From positions 62,001 to 126,000 of the forward strand of contig CAZRDX010000046.1 in the NCBI GenBank assembly GCA_964599235.1: a DNA stretch of 64,000 nt. The letters are read 5' to 3'. Shown here piece after piece: positions 1-8,552 of this stretch; within the stretch, counting starts at the first letter, position 1, and every line of letters starts with the position of its first letter. Source of the stretch: DRPN01 sp964599235. Lineage in GTDB: Bacteria; Bacteroidota; Bacteroidia; Bacteroidales; VadinHA17. Below the pieces are notes generated by a model. That model was not told the origin of the DNA and ran no database searches. It saw only the letters and a program-made list of their open reading frames with translations. The translations under genes and the position numbers were made by a program.

Positions 1-377
1 TGGACGGTGATGGTGAACCTGTTGAGGCCGGCGGTCTCATTGCCCGTGATGGCCACCGGCGCCACCCGGTAGTCGGTGATCTCGCCCGAGAACTCCACAT
101 CGGCATCACCGTCGGTGAGGGTCAGGCTGGTCTGGGCAATGATCTTGTTCTTGAGCGCCTCAGTGAAGTACTGACTCAACGTGGGATTAACGGTCGAACC
201 CGCCTTCACGCGGGTGGGGAAATACTGCACGTTGCAGGTCTTCACCTCCGGCGAGATGGAGGCACCCGAGAAGGAATAGGTCACCTTGCATGCCTCCAGG
301 ATGAACATCAGGAACATTCCACCCACGATGACATTCCGCCATCCGCCGGGAAAGGTATGCCTGCAACAACGGTCCAT
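1..377 (-). CDS. lptE: LPS assembly lipoprotein LptE (5' part, cut by window edge)
   Basis: The reading frame starts at an ATG at 377 and runs off the left edge, so only about 125 residues are visible. The N-terminus has a hydrophobic stretch ending in Leu-Glu-Ala-Cys, a lipobox-like site, followed by the Bacteroidota LptE pattern: a short 'YSFSGASI' segment, 'VQYFPTR', and 'LSQYFTEALKNKI' followed by 'DVEFSGEITDYR'. LptE plugs the LptD barrel and helps place LPS in the outer membrane. The start codon overlaps the stop of the upstream sigma-54 regulator (TGATG), so the two are translationally coupled; this neighbourhood (sigma-54 activator then lptE) is common in the phylum. The annotation rests on the visible half only; the identification is family-level. 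Confidence 0.75.
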   Translation of the reverse strand, partial: MDRCCRHTFPGGWRNVIVGGMFLMFILEACKVTYSFSGASISPEVKTCNVQYFPTRVKAGSTVNPTLSQYFTEALKNKIIAQTSLTLTDGDADVEFSGEITDYRVAPVAITGNETAGLNRFTITV

Positions 378-1603
378 CAGTTAATGTTGTACTCCTTGAT
401 CTTGCGGTAGAGGGTTCTCTCGGAGATGCCCAGCTCCTGGGCGGCCTGTTTCCTTCGGCCGTTGTGTTTGTCCAGCGCTTTCTTGATCAGCTCCACCTCT
501 TTCTCGGCAAGCGAGAGGGTCTCCTCCTGCACCTCCTGCGTATCTTCGATGAAGGAAGGCTGCTCCCTGGGGATGGGTGCCGGCACCGGCGCCTGAGGGG
601 CAGCATTCCCGCTCTCCTCCAGCCGGCTGATGACCTGCGCATGATCCTGCTCGATATGCGCCATGCTCCCATCCTTGCGCAACATATCGAACACGATCTT
701 TTTCAGATCCTGAATATCGCTCTTGAGATCGAAAAGGATCTTGTAAAGGATCTCCCGCTCCGAGGCGAACGACACATCCTCGTCCTTCTTGGGGATCACA
801 GCTGGCAATTTCACTCCCATGTAATCGGGCAGGTATTTCTTCAGTGTCTCCGCATCGATCTCCCTGTTCTTCTCAATGATGGAGATCTGTTCGGTAACGT
901 TCTTCAGCTGCCGCACATTGCCCGGCCAGCGGTAGCTCATCAGCACCGACTTGGCATCCTCGGTGAGACGGATGGGCGGCATGCGGTATTTCTCGGAAAA
1001 ATCTACGGCGAACTTACGGAACAGCAGCAACACATCCTCTCCGCGGTCGCGCAGCGGCGGGATGTGAATGGGCACGGTGTTGAGCCGGTAGAAGAGATCC
1101 TCGCGGAACTTGCCTTCCTGCACCTTCTGCAGGAGATCGACGTTGGTGGCGGCCACCACCCGCACATCGGTCTTCTGCACCTTCGACGATCCCACCCGGA
1201 TGAACTCACCCGTCTCCAGCACACGCAACAGACGCACCTGCGTGGCTATGGGCAGCTCGGCCACCTCGTCGAGGAAGATCGTCCCCCCGTTGGCCACCTC
1301 GAAATAACCTTTCCGGCTGTCGGTGGCACCGGTGAACGAGCCCTTCTCATGCCCGAAAAGCTCCGAATCGATCGTCCCCTCAGGGATGGCCCCGCAGTTC
1401 ACCGCAATGTACTGCCCATGCTTGCGGGCACTGTACTGGTGGATGATCTGCGGAAAGACCTCCTTGCCCGTACCGCTCTCTCCCGTGATCAATACCGAAA
1501 GATCGGTGGGCGCCACCTGCAGGGCAATGTCGATGGCATGGTTCAGCCCCGCATCATTGCCGATGATGCCGAAACGCTGCTTGACCGTCTGTATCTGTAC
1601 CAT
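377..1603 (-). CDS. Sigma-54-dependent transcriptional activator, no receiver domain
   Basis: A 408-residue enhancer-binding protein. The AAA+ domain begins almost at once: Walker A 'GESGTGKE' at residues 41-48, the sigma-54 contact loop at 88-93 reading GSFTGA where GAFTGA is canonical, Walker B 'GGTIFLDE' near 106-113, and 'RWPGNVRQL' later in the domain. A Fis-type helix-turn-helix lies at about 365-405 ('NGRRKQAAQELGISERTLYRKI'-like, split here). Between them is a Pro/Glu-rich linker of about 100 residues. There is no N-terminal receiver, GAF or PAS domain, so activity must be set by expression, a partner protein or the linker. It is translationally coupled to lptE, and an 8-bp dyad sits just upstream of its start. 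Target genes cannot be read from this window. Confidence 0.9.
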   Translation of the reverse strand: MVQIQTVKQRFGIIGNDAGLNHAIDIALQVAPTDLSVLITGESGTGKEVFPQIIHQYSARKHGQYIAVNCGAIPEGTIDSELFGHEKGSFTGATDSRKGYFEVANGGTIFLDEVAELPIATQVRLLRVLETGEFIRVGSSKVQKTDVRVVAATNVDLLQKVQEGKFREDLFYRLNTVPIHIPPLRDRGEDVLLLFRKFAVDFSEKYRMPPIRLTEDAKSVLMSYRWPGNVRQLKNVTEQISIIEKNREIDAETLKKYLPDYMGVKLPAVIPKKDEDVSFASEREILYKILFDLKSDIQDLKKIVFDMLRKDGSMAHIEQDHAQVISRLEESGNAAPQAPVPAPIPREQPSFIEDTQEVQEETLSLAEKEVELIKKALDKHNGRRKQAAQELGISERTLYRKIKEYNIN

Positions 1604-1619
1604 AGATGCTCGTTGCTCC

Positions 1620-1640
1620 TACGTACGCTTGTCGTACGTA
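1620..1640. promoter_or_regulatory. Perfect inverted repeat upstream of the sigma-54 activator
   Basis: TACGTACG at 1620-1627 and CGTACGTA at 1633-1640 form a perfect 8-bp dyad with a 5-base spacer, 17 bases before the ATG of the sigma-54 activator. It could be an operator for autoregulation or a small leader hairpin hiding the translation start. No T-run follows on either strand, so a terminator is unlikely. Confidence 0.4.
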
Positions 1641-1699
1641 TCTGCGAAATTACTCATTTTTTTGGATATCTGAACATAACGAAAACACCTTCCCCTGTT

Positions 1700-3605
1700 T
1701 CATTTTTCCCTGAGAAGACGTGCCACCATCTTTTTCAGCTCTGCCATTTCTTCGCGATCCTGTTCCAGACGCCGGATCCTTTTTCCTGCTTTTCCAGAAG
1801 CTGCTGCTGCCGGCGTATCTCCTCCTGCTGCTGCTTGACAGCCTGCAGCAACACCGGCGTCATCTTGGAATAATCAAATAAAGGTATCCCTTCCTGTCCC
1901 GCGTAACGGCCTCGGGGAAATATTTTTCCATCTCCTGCGCCACCAGGCCGATCTGACGCTCCTCCGGCAGGCCTTTCTTCCGGCGGGCATCATCCCGCCA
2001 GTAGAAATAATATCCGCTCAGCTTTTCGATCTTGGCCAGTGCCCCCGCGATCGGCCGCAGGTCTCTTTTGAGGCGGATGTCCGAAGGCTGCCCCAGGTTG
2101 CCGGTGTAATAAAGATCACCGTTGATCTGCACCATCGGCGTGTCAAACTCACCATAGATCAGCGGCGTGGAGGTCGAACTGTTGCTGATGTACAGCCTCT
2201 TGGAACCCTGCTCATTGTACCCGGCCTGATAACCAATGAACACGTTCAGGCTCCCGTCCTTGTTGAATTTGGCGCAGTCACGCACGATATACACATTGTT
2301 CTCTCCCGTACCGTCGCCTCCGGCAGTGGATATCCCGGAGGCCGCCCCCTCTCCCACCACTGTATTCCCGTCGCCTGAAAAGAAAATATCCCCCGTAGCA
2401 CCTCCGATGAAAATGTTCCTCTCTCCGGAAACATTCCCCACTCCGGCACTGTTCCCGAGAAAAGTGTTGTTCCTCCCGTCCACGTTCTTTCGCCCCGCAA
2501 AATTTCCCATAAAAAGATTGAATGAGCCTGTTGTATTGTGATCTCCGGTGTTATACCCAACGAAAATATTCTGTCTCCCCTGGGTATTGCTCATGCCTGC
2601 CCGGGTGCCGATGAAAGTGTTATAATCCCCCATCGTATTGTAATAACCTGCCTTGTATCCGATGAAAGTATTGTTGGATCCATGCAGCAGGACGGCAATG
2701 GCCGTATCATAGCCGATGTTGTTGAATCCGCTCTGATATCCGATAAAAGTATTGAAACATCCTTCGGTATTGGAGATGCCTGAACGGTAGCCCAGGAAGA
2801 TGTTATAGGCGCCGGAGATATTGCTTTTACCGCTCTCATGCCCGATGAAGTAATTGTCTGAGGTCAGGTCGAGGAACTTTTTGGAAGGTCCCTTGCCCGT
2901 GCCGTAGCCGCCGATGGCGAAGCCGCCGCGCCGGGGGCCTTTCCTGTCCGCATCGTTGATATAGATACGCACACTGTCGGGGGTCACCCGCAGGTATTCC
3001 TGTCCGGCACCTTTGACCATGCTGAAACCGCCGATGGCAAAGCCGCCACGGAGACCTTTGGTCGTAGTGGTGTCCACATAGACCCGCACACCCTCGTTGT
3101 ACACGGCAAAAACCCGTCTGACCATCCTTGAGTTTGATCTCGAACAAAGCCTCTTCAGGATCTGTCCCGCCGGTATCCCTCACCGATAAATGCCTCTCCC
3201 TCAGGCTGTCCGTGGTCTGAGCATACAAAGCATACGGCACCGACAACAGCTGCATCGTACCCGAGACCTTGCCGTCGATCTTCACCTCCAGAAAATAAGG
3301 CCCTTTTGCCCAATCCATATCCCGAAAAGAAGACAAAGAACCCTCTCCCGGCAGGGCAGAGGGATCCCCAATGTTCAGGGAGAACAACCCCAGATCATTG
3401 GTGACTGCATGCTGTGTCTCCTCCCATACCACATCTCCCGCAGCCTCCCCCGGTGAAAGACCAGAGTGACCTCCAGCTCCTCGTTCTTCATGAGACCATT
3501 CTCGTCCCGCGCAACTGCCTGATAACGGAACATCTCCGGAACCTGGGCAGTGAGAAAAGCCGGCACCAGGAACAAGGACCAAAATATAACGGCGATTTTT
3601 TTCAT
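1700..3605 (-). pseudogene. Frameshifted YadA-like surface fibre with S74 chaperone domain
   Basis: Aligned by eye with the intact 857-residue paralogue at 32512-35085, this stretch is one gene broken by four single-base indels. It starts at the ATG at 3605 with a signal peptide (MKKIAVIFWSLFLVPAFLTA). Breaks: a G-run at about 3447-3451 (one base short), about 3108-3115 (one base extra), about 1871-1876 (one base short) and a run at 1780-1784 (one base short); the restored frame ends at the TGA at 1700-1702. The middle carries at least six YadA-head-like repeats of the type 'NTFIGYxAGxxN', and the end an S74 intramolecular chaperone with its Ser-Lys pair in 'SDIRLKRDL', then a Gln/Glu-rich coiled coil. 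All four breaks lie in or beside short homopolymers, so assembly error is possible, but every neighbouring gene is intact. Confidence 0.75.
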
Positions 3606-3738
3606 TATTGAGATTTTTGGATGAACAATAGAGCTGTTCATCAAATATGGGCAAATCCCCTCCCTTTCCGCCATTTATCTTTCTTTTCCCTGTTCTTTTC
3701 CTTCCGTCCTTTTCTCATTTTTTCTTTTCTTTGCAGTT

Positions 3739-4488
3739 ATGAATTTTCTAGGCATCATACCTGCCCGTTACCGTTCTTCCCGTTTTCCGGGCAAGCCGCT
3801 GGTGGAGATCCGCGGAAAGACGATGATCCGTCACGTCTATGAGCGGGCCTCGGAGGCCCTGTCCGTGGTTGTGGTAGCTACCGACGATGAACGCATCTTC
3901 CGCGAGGTGGAACGCTTCGGCGGCAGGGTGGTGATGACCTCCCCCGATCACCGCAGCGGTACCGACCGCTGTGCCGAAGCCCTGGAGATCTTCCGGAAAG
4001 ACCATCCCGGGAAGAAGATCGATGCCGTGATCAACATCCAGGGCGACGAACCGCTCATCCGTCCCGAACAACTGCAGGAGGTGATGACACTTTTCAATGA
4101 TCCCGATACGGCCATCGCCACCCTCGTTCACGAACACCACGGCCTTTCGGAGATCGTCAACCCCAATGCAGTGAAGGCGGTGATGGACAAACACGGCCGC
4201 GTGCTCTATTTTTCCCGCTCTCCTATCCCCTTCCAGCGTGACGTCCCCCAGGAAAAATGGGGGAAATACTTCACCTATCTCATCCACATCGGCATGTACG
4301 CCTATCGTGCCGACGTGCTGCGCGAGATCACCCGCCTCGAACCTTCTCCCCTGGAGAAAGCCGAATCGCTGGAACAGAACCGCTGGCTCGAGAACGGATA
4401 CACCATCCGAGCCGCCATCTCGGCATACAGGAACTATTCCGTGGACACCCCCGAAGACTTGGAAAGGATCCTGCACCTTTTCGAATAG
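3739..4488 (+). CDS. kdsB: 3-deoxy-manno-octulosonate cytidylyltransferase (CMP-Kdo synthetase)
   Basis: A 249-residue protein of the usual KdsB length. It activates Kdo with CTP to CMP-Kdo, the donor for the inner core of LPS, in the cytoplasm. The family signature is clear: 'IIPARYRSSRFPGKPL' at the N-terminus (nucleotide-binding loop), 'VATDD', 'NIQGDEPL', 'YFSRSPIPF', 'HIGMYAYR' and the C-terminal 'VDTPEDLE'. The start at 3739 gives the conserved N-terminus with no spare residues. It stands alone between the broken S74 gene on the other strand and the lamin-tail operon, about 140 bases upstream of the latter. It belongs functionally with lpxA, lpxC-fabZ, lpxD and lptE elsewhere in this window. 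Confidence 0.95.
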   Translation: MNFLGIIPARYRSSRFPGKPLVEIRGKTMIRHVYERASEALSVVVVATDDERIFREVERFGGRVVMTSPDHRSGTDRCAEALEIFRKDHPGKKIDAVINIQGDEPLIRPEQLQEVMTLFNDPDTAIATLVHEHHGLSEIVNPNAVKAVMDKHGRVLYFSRSPIPFQRDVPQEKWGKYFTYLIHIGMYAYRADVLREITRLEPSPLEKAESLEQNRWLENGYTIRAAISAYRNYSVDTPEDLERILHLFE

Positions 4489-4563
4489 TTTTTCTTTGAC
4501 AAAAAGAACACATTTTTTTATCAACATACCTCTTCCTCCCGTGGAAAGCCCCGCGGGATTTCT

Positions 4564-4571
4564 TAAATTTG
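4564..4571 (+). promoter_or_regulatory. Putative Bacteroidota -7 element (TAAATTTG) for the lamin-tail operon
   Basis: TAAATTTG fits the TAnnTTTG consensus and lies 58 bases before the ATG of the lamin-tail protein, in an AT-rich gap. No clear TTTG box is seen at the expected distance upstream, so the call is weak. Confidence 0.35.
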
Positions 4572-4628
4572 CGGAGTACGGGAGATGCTACACTGACAGC
4601 ATCCTTTGTTCCATCTAAAACCAGGCAC

Positions 4629-5744
4629 ATGAAAAAAATTCTACTTGTTCTGCTTTTTGTAACGATGATGCTCACGACCATCCCCGCCCAGGAAGTGGCT
4701 GACTGTTCGGAACTGTTCTTCTCGGAATACGTGGAGGGTTCAGGCAACAGCAAAGCTTTGGAGATCTATAATCCCACCGACCAGGTGATCGATCTGAGCT
4801 ACTATTTTGTGGCCCGTTTCAGCAATGGATCCTCCACATACGATCGGGGAGGATACACCCACTTGCAGGGGTTCATCGAGCCTCACAAGGTATTCATCCT
4901 CGTCAACGGACAGACGGAGGACATCACGCTGGGCAACGGCACCGTATCCCCCAAATGTGACCCCGCCCTGCACGAGCTGGTCGCTCAGTTCAATCACCAG
5001 CTCGACCACGGTTATCCTGCTCCCACCTACATGAACGGCAACGACGCCATCGCCCTGCTCCGTTCCGAGAGCAAGGACATCTCCTCCTCCGATGTACAGA
5101 TCATCGACCTCATCGGACAGGTAGGCCTCGGGAACAAGATCGCCGAAGAGTACGGCTGGTCGAACGTCCAGGACTCACTGGTACCTTATCATTACATGAC
5201 CGTCAGTGGTACCGACACCACCTGGGTGGAGACAGCCGGCTGGGTGAACAATTACATCGTCCAGCATACCGACACGGCCGGCACCGCACCTTTCGGACCT
5301 TACTGGATGGCCTGGACCAAGGATCATACCCTGGTACGTAAGCCTTCCGTCACCAAGGGAGTGACCAAAAACCCCGACATGTTCAATGTCGCCATGGAAT
5401 GGGACACCGTACCCGGCGGCCGCGACGTCTGGGACTCGCTGGGGTTCCACACCTGCAACTGCGGCGTCACGGCCGTGCACGACCCCTCTTCCTCTTCGCC
5501 GGAGGTATACACCTACCCCAACCCCGTCACTTACCACACCTTCGACATCATCAGCAACCGGCCCATCCGTCAGGTAGCAGTGACCAACCTGCTGGGCCAG
5601 CAGGTCCATCGCTCCACGCCGGGTGAGACCTACGACCGCCGTTACCGGGTCGTACTGCCGGGAAACACACCTCCCGGCATCTATCTGGTGAGGGTCACAC
5701 TCGAACACGACCGTACGACGGTCAAAAAGATCCTGGTCAAATAA
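4629..5744 (+). CDS. Secreted lamin-tail-domain protein with type IX sorting domain
   Basis: A 371-residue protein from the ATG at 4629, chosen because a classic signal peptide (MKKILLVLLFVTMMLTTIPA) follows directly; the longer frame adds an unlikely leader. Residues about 25-160 form a lamin-tail domain ('LFFSEYVEGSGNSKALEIYNP', 'FIEPHKVFILVNG', 'GNDAIALL'), a fold often attached to secreted nucleases and surface proteins. The last ~75 residues are a type A type IX C-terminal sorting domain ('YPNPV', 'LLGQQV', 'GIYLVRV', final 'KKILVK'), so it should cross the outer membrane through the SprA machine and be cell-surface or secreted. No catalytic domain is visible. It is first in a three-gene operon with a TonB receptor 8 bases downstream and a phospholipase-D-type protein; a nucleic-acid capture role is inferred, not shown. 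Confidence 0.85.
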   Translation: MKKILLVLLFVTMMLTTIPAQEVADCSELFFSEYVEGSGNSKALEIYNPTDQVIDLSYYFVARFSNGSSTYDRGGYTHLQGFIEPHKVFILVNGQTEDITLGNGTVSPKCDPALHELVAQFNHQLDHGYPAPTYMNGNDAIALLRSESKDISSSDVQIIDLIGQVGLGNKIAEEYGWSNVQDSLVPYHYMTVSGTDTTWVETAGWVNNYIVQHTDTAGTAPFGPYWMAWTKDHTLVRKPSVTKGVTKNPDMFNVAMEWDTVPGGRDVWDSLGFHTCNCGVTAVHDPSSSSPEVYTYPNPVTYHTFDIISNRPIRQVAVTNLLGQQVHRSTPGETYDRRYRVVLPGNTPPGIYLVRVTLEHDRTTVKKILVK

Positions 5745-5752
5745 ACCGGCAC

Positions 5753-8542
5753 ATGGAGCATACTCTTTCCCGGTCAATGAAAGGGAGGATCTTCCTCGCT
5801 TTCTGCATCCTGCTTGTTTTCCCTCTGTCAGGGATGGCCCAACAAGGCATCGTACGTGGTACGGTCACCGACCGCACCACGGGAGAGACGCTCATCGGCG
5901 CCAACATCATCACCGAAGCCAACACCGGTACCGTCACCGACGTGAACGGGCACTTCGAGCTGCGACTACCTTACGGTGAGCATGTCCTGCGTTTCTCGTA
6001 CGTGGGTTACAAGCCCATGGAGGTGAAGGTGACCGTCGGCGACAAAGCGTTGACGGTCAATGTATCGCTCAGCACCTTGACCATCAGCGAGGTGGAAGTG
6101 GTGGCCGATGTGGCGAGGACGCGGGAGACACCTGTGGCTTTCTCCAACGTGCAGCCGGCCCAGATCAAGGAAGAGCTGGCCGGCCAGGACATCCCCATGA
6201 TCCTCAACACCACGCCGGGGGTCTATGCCACCCAGCAGGGGGGCGGCGACGGCGACGCACGCATCACCATCCGCGGCTTCAACCAGCGCAACATCGCCGT
6301 AATGATCGACGGCATCCCTGTCAACGACATGGAGAACGGCTGGGTCTACTGGTCCAACTGGTTCGGTCTCGACCAGGTGACCCGTACCATCCAGGTGCAA
6401 CGCGGCCTGGGCGCCTCGAAGCTGGCCCTCCCCTCGGTGGGCGGCACCCTCAACATCCTCACCATGGGGCTGCAGAGCCAACGCTCCTGGCGCCTCAAGC
6501 AGGAGGTCACCAGCGAAGGACGCATACGCTCCTCGTTCGGCTTCTCCAGCGGCCGGCTCGCCCACGGCTGGGCTTTCTCCCTGGCCGCCTCCTACAAAAG
6601 AGGGGACGGCTGGGTCGACCATACCTTTTCCGAGGGATGGTTCTATTATGCCCGTATCGACAAGCAGCTGGGCCATCATACGCTCACCCTCTCGGGCATG
6701 GGGGCCCCGCAGAAACATGAACAGCGCTCCTACAAACGCCCCATCGCCACCTACGACCTGGCCTATGCCCGCAAACACGGCGTCCCCGTCGACAGCACCG
6801 ACGACCAGGGCAACTACCTCTACCGCCCCCTCATCAACGACATGGGCCGCGGATACAACCAGCACTGGGGCGTGGTGCGGCGCGACCGCTACAACCCCGA
6901 CGCTCCCGAAGAAGGACTGGCCGAACGTACCAACCAGTACCACAAGCCGCAGTTCAGCCTGCGCGACCTGTGGAAGGTGAACGACCGTACTACCCTCTCC
7001 AACATCTTCTACGTCTCCCTCGGCACCGGCGGCGGCGACCGTCCCCGCCACAGCATCCGCGAGACCCAGCGCATCACCGACCCCGACAACCCCCATTACG
7101 GCGAGATCAACTGGCAAAAGATCTACGACGCCAACACCAAAGGACTACCCCCCTTCTACATCCTGCCTATCGACGACCGTTACAGCGACTCGCTCTATTA
7201 TTCGGAGAACTACATGACCCGGGCCCACAACGACCACTACTGGTTCGGCCTGCTCTCCACCTTCAACCACCGTCACGACGAGCACTGGACCTTCAGCGGA
7301 GGGGTCGACCTGCGCAATTATACCGGCGTACACTACACCACCGTCACCGACCTGTTGGGCGGCGACTATGCCATCGACCTGTCGGACCTGCGCAACGACT
7401 ACGACGCCGACTCATCCCTGGCCATGAAATACCCCGGCGACAAGATCCGCTACTATTACAAGGGCAAGGTCAACTGGGGGGGCATCTTCCTGCAGTCGGA
7501 ATACAAGACCGCCCTCTTCTCCTGGTTCCTCAACGTCACCTCCGCCATCAACGGCTACAAGAAGATCGACTACTTCCAGATGTCTGAATCGGACTGGTAC
7601 TGGAAACCGGGTTTCACTTTCAAGACGGGCGGGAACTACAACCTCTCCCCCCGTTCCAACTTCTTCCTGAACGTGGGCTACCTCTCCAAGGTAAGGCCCT
7701 TCAAATATTTCTACAAAGGTTACACCACCGAGTTCGCCGACGAGACGGGCAACGAGAAGGTGAAGGCCATCGAGGGAGGGTATCATTTCGGCTCACCTCA
7801 ATTTTCGGTGAACGTCAACGGTTACCTCACCTGGTGGCAGAACAAGCCCACCAACCGCGTCTATTCCTACCATACGCTGCAGCCCGATGAGCCAGGATAC
7901 GATCCGGCCGAGCCGGAGAACAACATCATCCGCGTCTACGCCGACATCCCGGGGATGGATGCCTTCCACAAGGGCATCGAGGTCGACTTCGCATGGAAGA
8001 TCCTGCATAACCTCAACTTGCAGGGCCTGGTATCGCTGGGCGACTGGGTGTGGGACAAGGAGGTGAAAGGATTGCAGTTCTACAGTTACGATACCCACGA
8101 ACCGGTGAAGAAAGTGATTGACTTCAACGCCAAAGGTATCCACGTGGGCGATGCGGCCCAGACCCAGCTGGGGGGCAGCCTGCGCTACGAACCTGTCAAA
8201 GGACTCTACTTCAACACCCGCTTCACCTGGTTCGCCAAGTACTATTCCGACTTCACCCCCGAAGCCACCACCGACGACGAAGGCAACCCCGTCGACTCCT
8301 GGAAGCTCCCCAACTATTCGCTCGTCGACCTCCACATGGGTTACACCTTCCGCATCACCCAAAAGATGAGGGCCACCCTGCGCTTCAGCGTGCTCAACCT
8401 TTTTGACACCTACTATATCTCCGACGCCATCAACAACGATCCGTACAGTCCCCTGCCCTTCAAGGATTTCGATGCCAAGTCGGCCACGGTCTTTTTCGGG
8501 CTGGGAAGACGCTTCAATTCATCTCTGTCCATTCAATTCTAA
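5753..8542 (+). CDS. TonB-dependent outer-membrane receptor
   Basis: A 929-residue receptor. A signal peptide at the N-terminus ends near 'GMAQQG'; the start may be 5753 or the Met at 5777 (SMKGRIFLAF). Residues about 32-115 form a carboxypeptidase-regulatory-like domain ('RGTVTDRTTGETLIGANI', 'VGYKPMEV'), typical of Bacteroidota receptors. The plug follows with 'LNTTPGVYATQQGGG', 'ITIRGFNQRNIAVMIDGIP' and 'VNDMENGWVYWSNW'. The rest is an aromatic-rich beta barrel closing with 'FGLGRRFNSSLSIQF'. There is no SusD partner next to it, so it is not a standard glycan-utilisation pair. It lies 8 bases after the lamin-tail gene and 10 bases before the phospholipase-D-type gene, implying co-transcription. 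The substrate is unknown; the neighbours suggest oligonucleotides or another phosphodiester breakdown product. Confidence 0.93.
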   Translation: MEHTLSRSMKGRIFLAFCILLVFPLSGMAQQGIVRGTVTDRTTGETLIGANIITEANTGTVTDVNGHFELRLPYGEHVLRFSYVGYKPMEVKVTVGDKALTVNVSLSTLTISEVEVVADVARTRETPVAFSNVQPAQIKEELAGQDIPMILNTTPGVYATQQGGGDGDARITIRGFNQRNIAVMIDGIPVNDMENGWVYWSNWFGLDQVTRTIQVQRGLGASKLALPSVGGTLNILTMGLQSQRSWRLKQEVTSEGRIRSSFGFSSGRLAHGWAFSLAASYKRGDGWVDHTFSEGWFYYARIDKQLGHHTLTLSGMGAPQKHEQRSYKRPIATYDLAYARKHGVPVDSTDDQGNYLYRPLINDMGRGYNQHWGVVRRDRYNPDAPEEGLAERTNQYHKPQFSLRDLWKVNDRTTLSNIFYVSLGTGGGDRPRHSIRETQRITDPDNPHYGEINWQKIYDANTKGLPPFYILPIDDRYSDSLYYSENYMTRAHNDHYWFGLLSTFNHRHDEHWTFSGGVDLRNYTGVHYTTVTDLLGGDYAIDLSDLRNDYDADSSLAMKYPGDKIRYYYKGKVNWGGIFLQSEYKTALFSWFLNVTSAINGYKKIDYFQMSESDWYWKPGFTFKTGGNYNLSPRSNFFLNVGYLSKVRPFKYFYKGYTTEFADETGNEKVKAIEGGYHFGSPQFSVNVNGYLTWWQNKPTNRVYSYHTLQPDEPGYDPAEPENNIIRVYADIPGMDAFHKGIEVDFAWKILHNLNLQGLVSLGDWVWDKEVKGLQFYSYDTHEPVKKVIDFNAKGIHVGDAAQTQLGGSLRYEPVKGLYFNTRFTWFAKYYSDFTPEATTDDEGNPVDSWKLPNYSLVDLHMGYTFRITQKMRATLRFSVLNLFDTYYISDAINNDPYSPLPFKDFDAKSATVFFGLGRRFNSSLSIQF

Positions 8543-8552
8543 ACCAGGAATC

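Noticed and set aside
464..1873. A 469-codon open frame on the plus strand
   Set aside because: It is antisense to the sigma-54 activator, whose motifs are fully conserved; the frame is a by-product of high GC.
3447..3451. Programmed frameshift in the broken fibre gene
   Set aside because: Four separate shifts of both signs would be needed and no slippery heptamer with stimulator is seen; decay or sequencing error is simpler.
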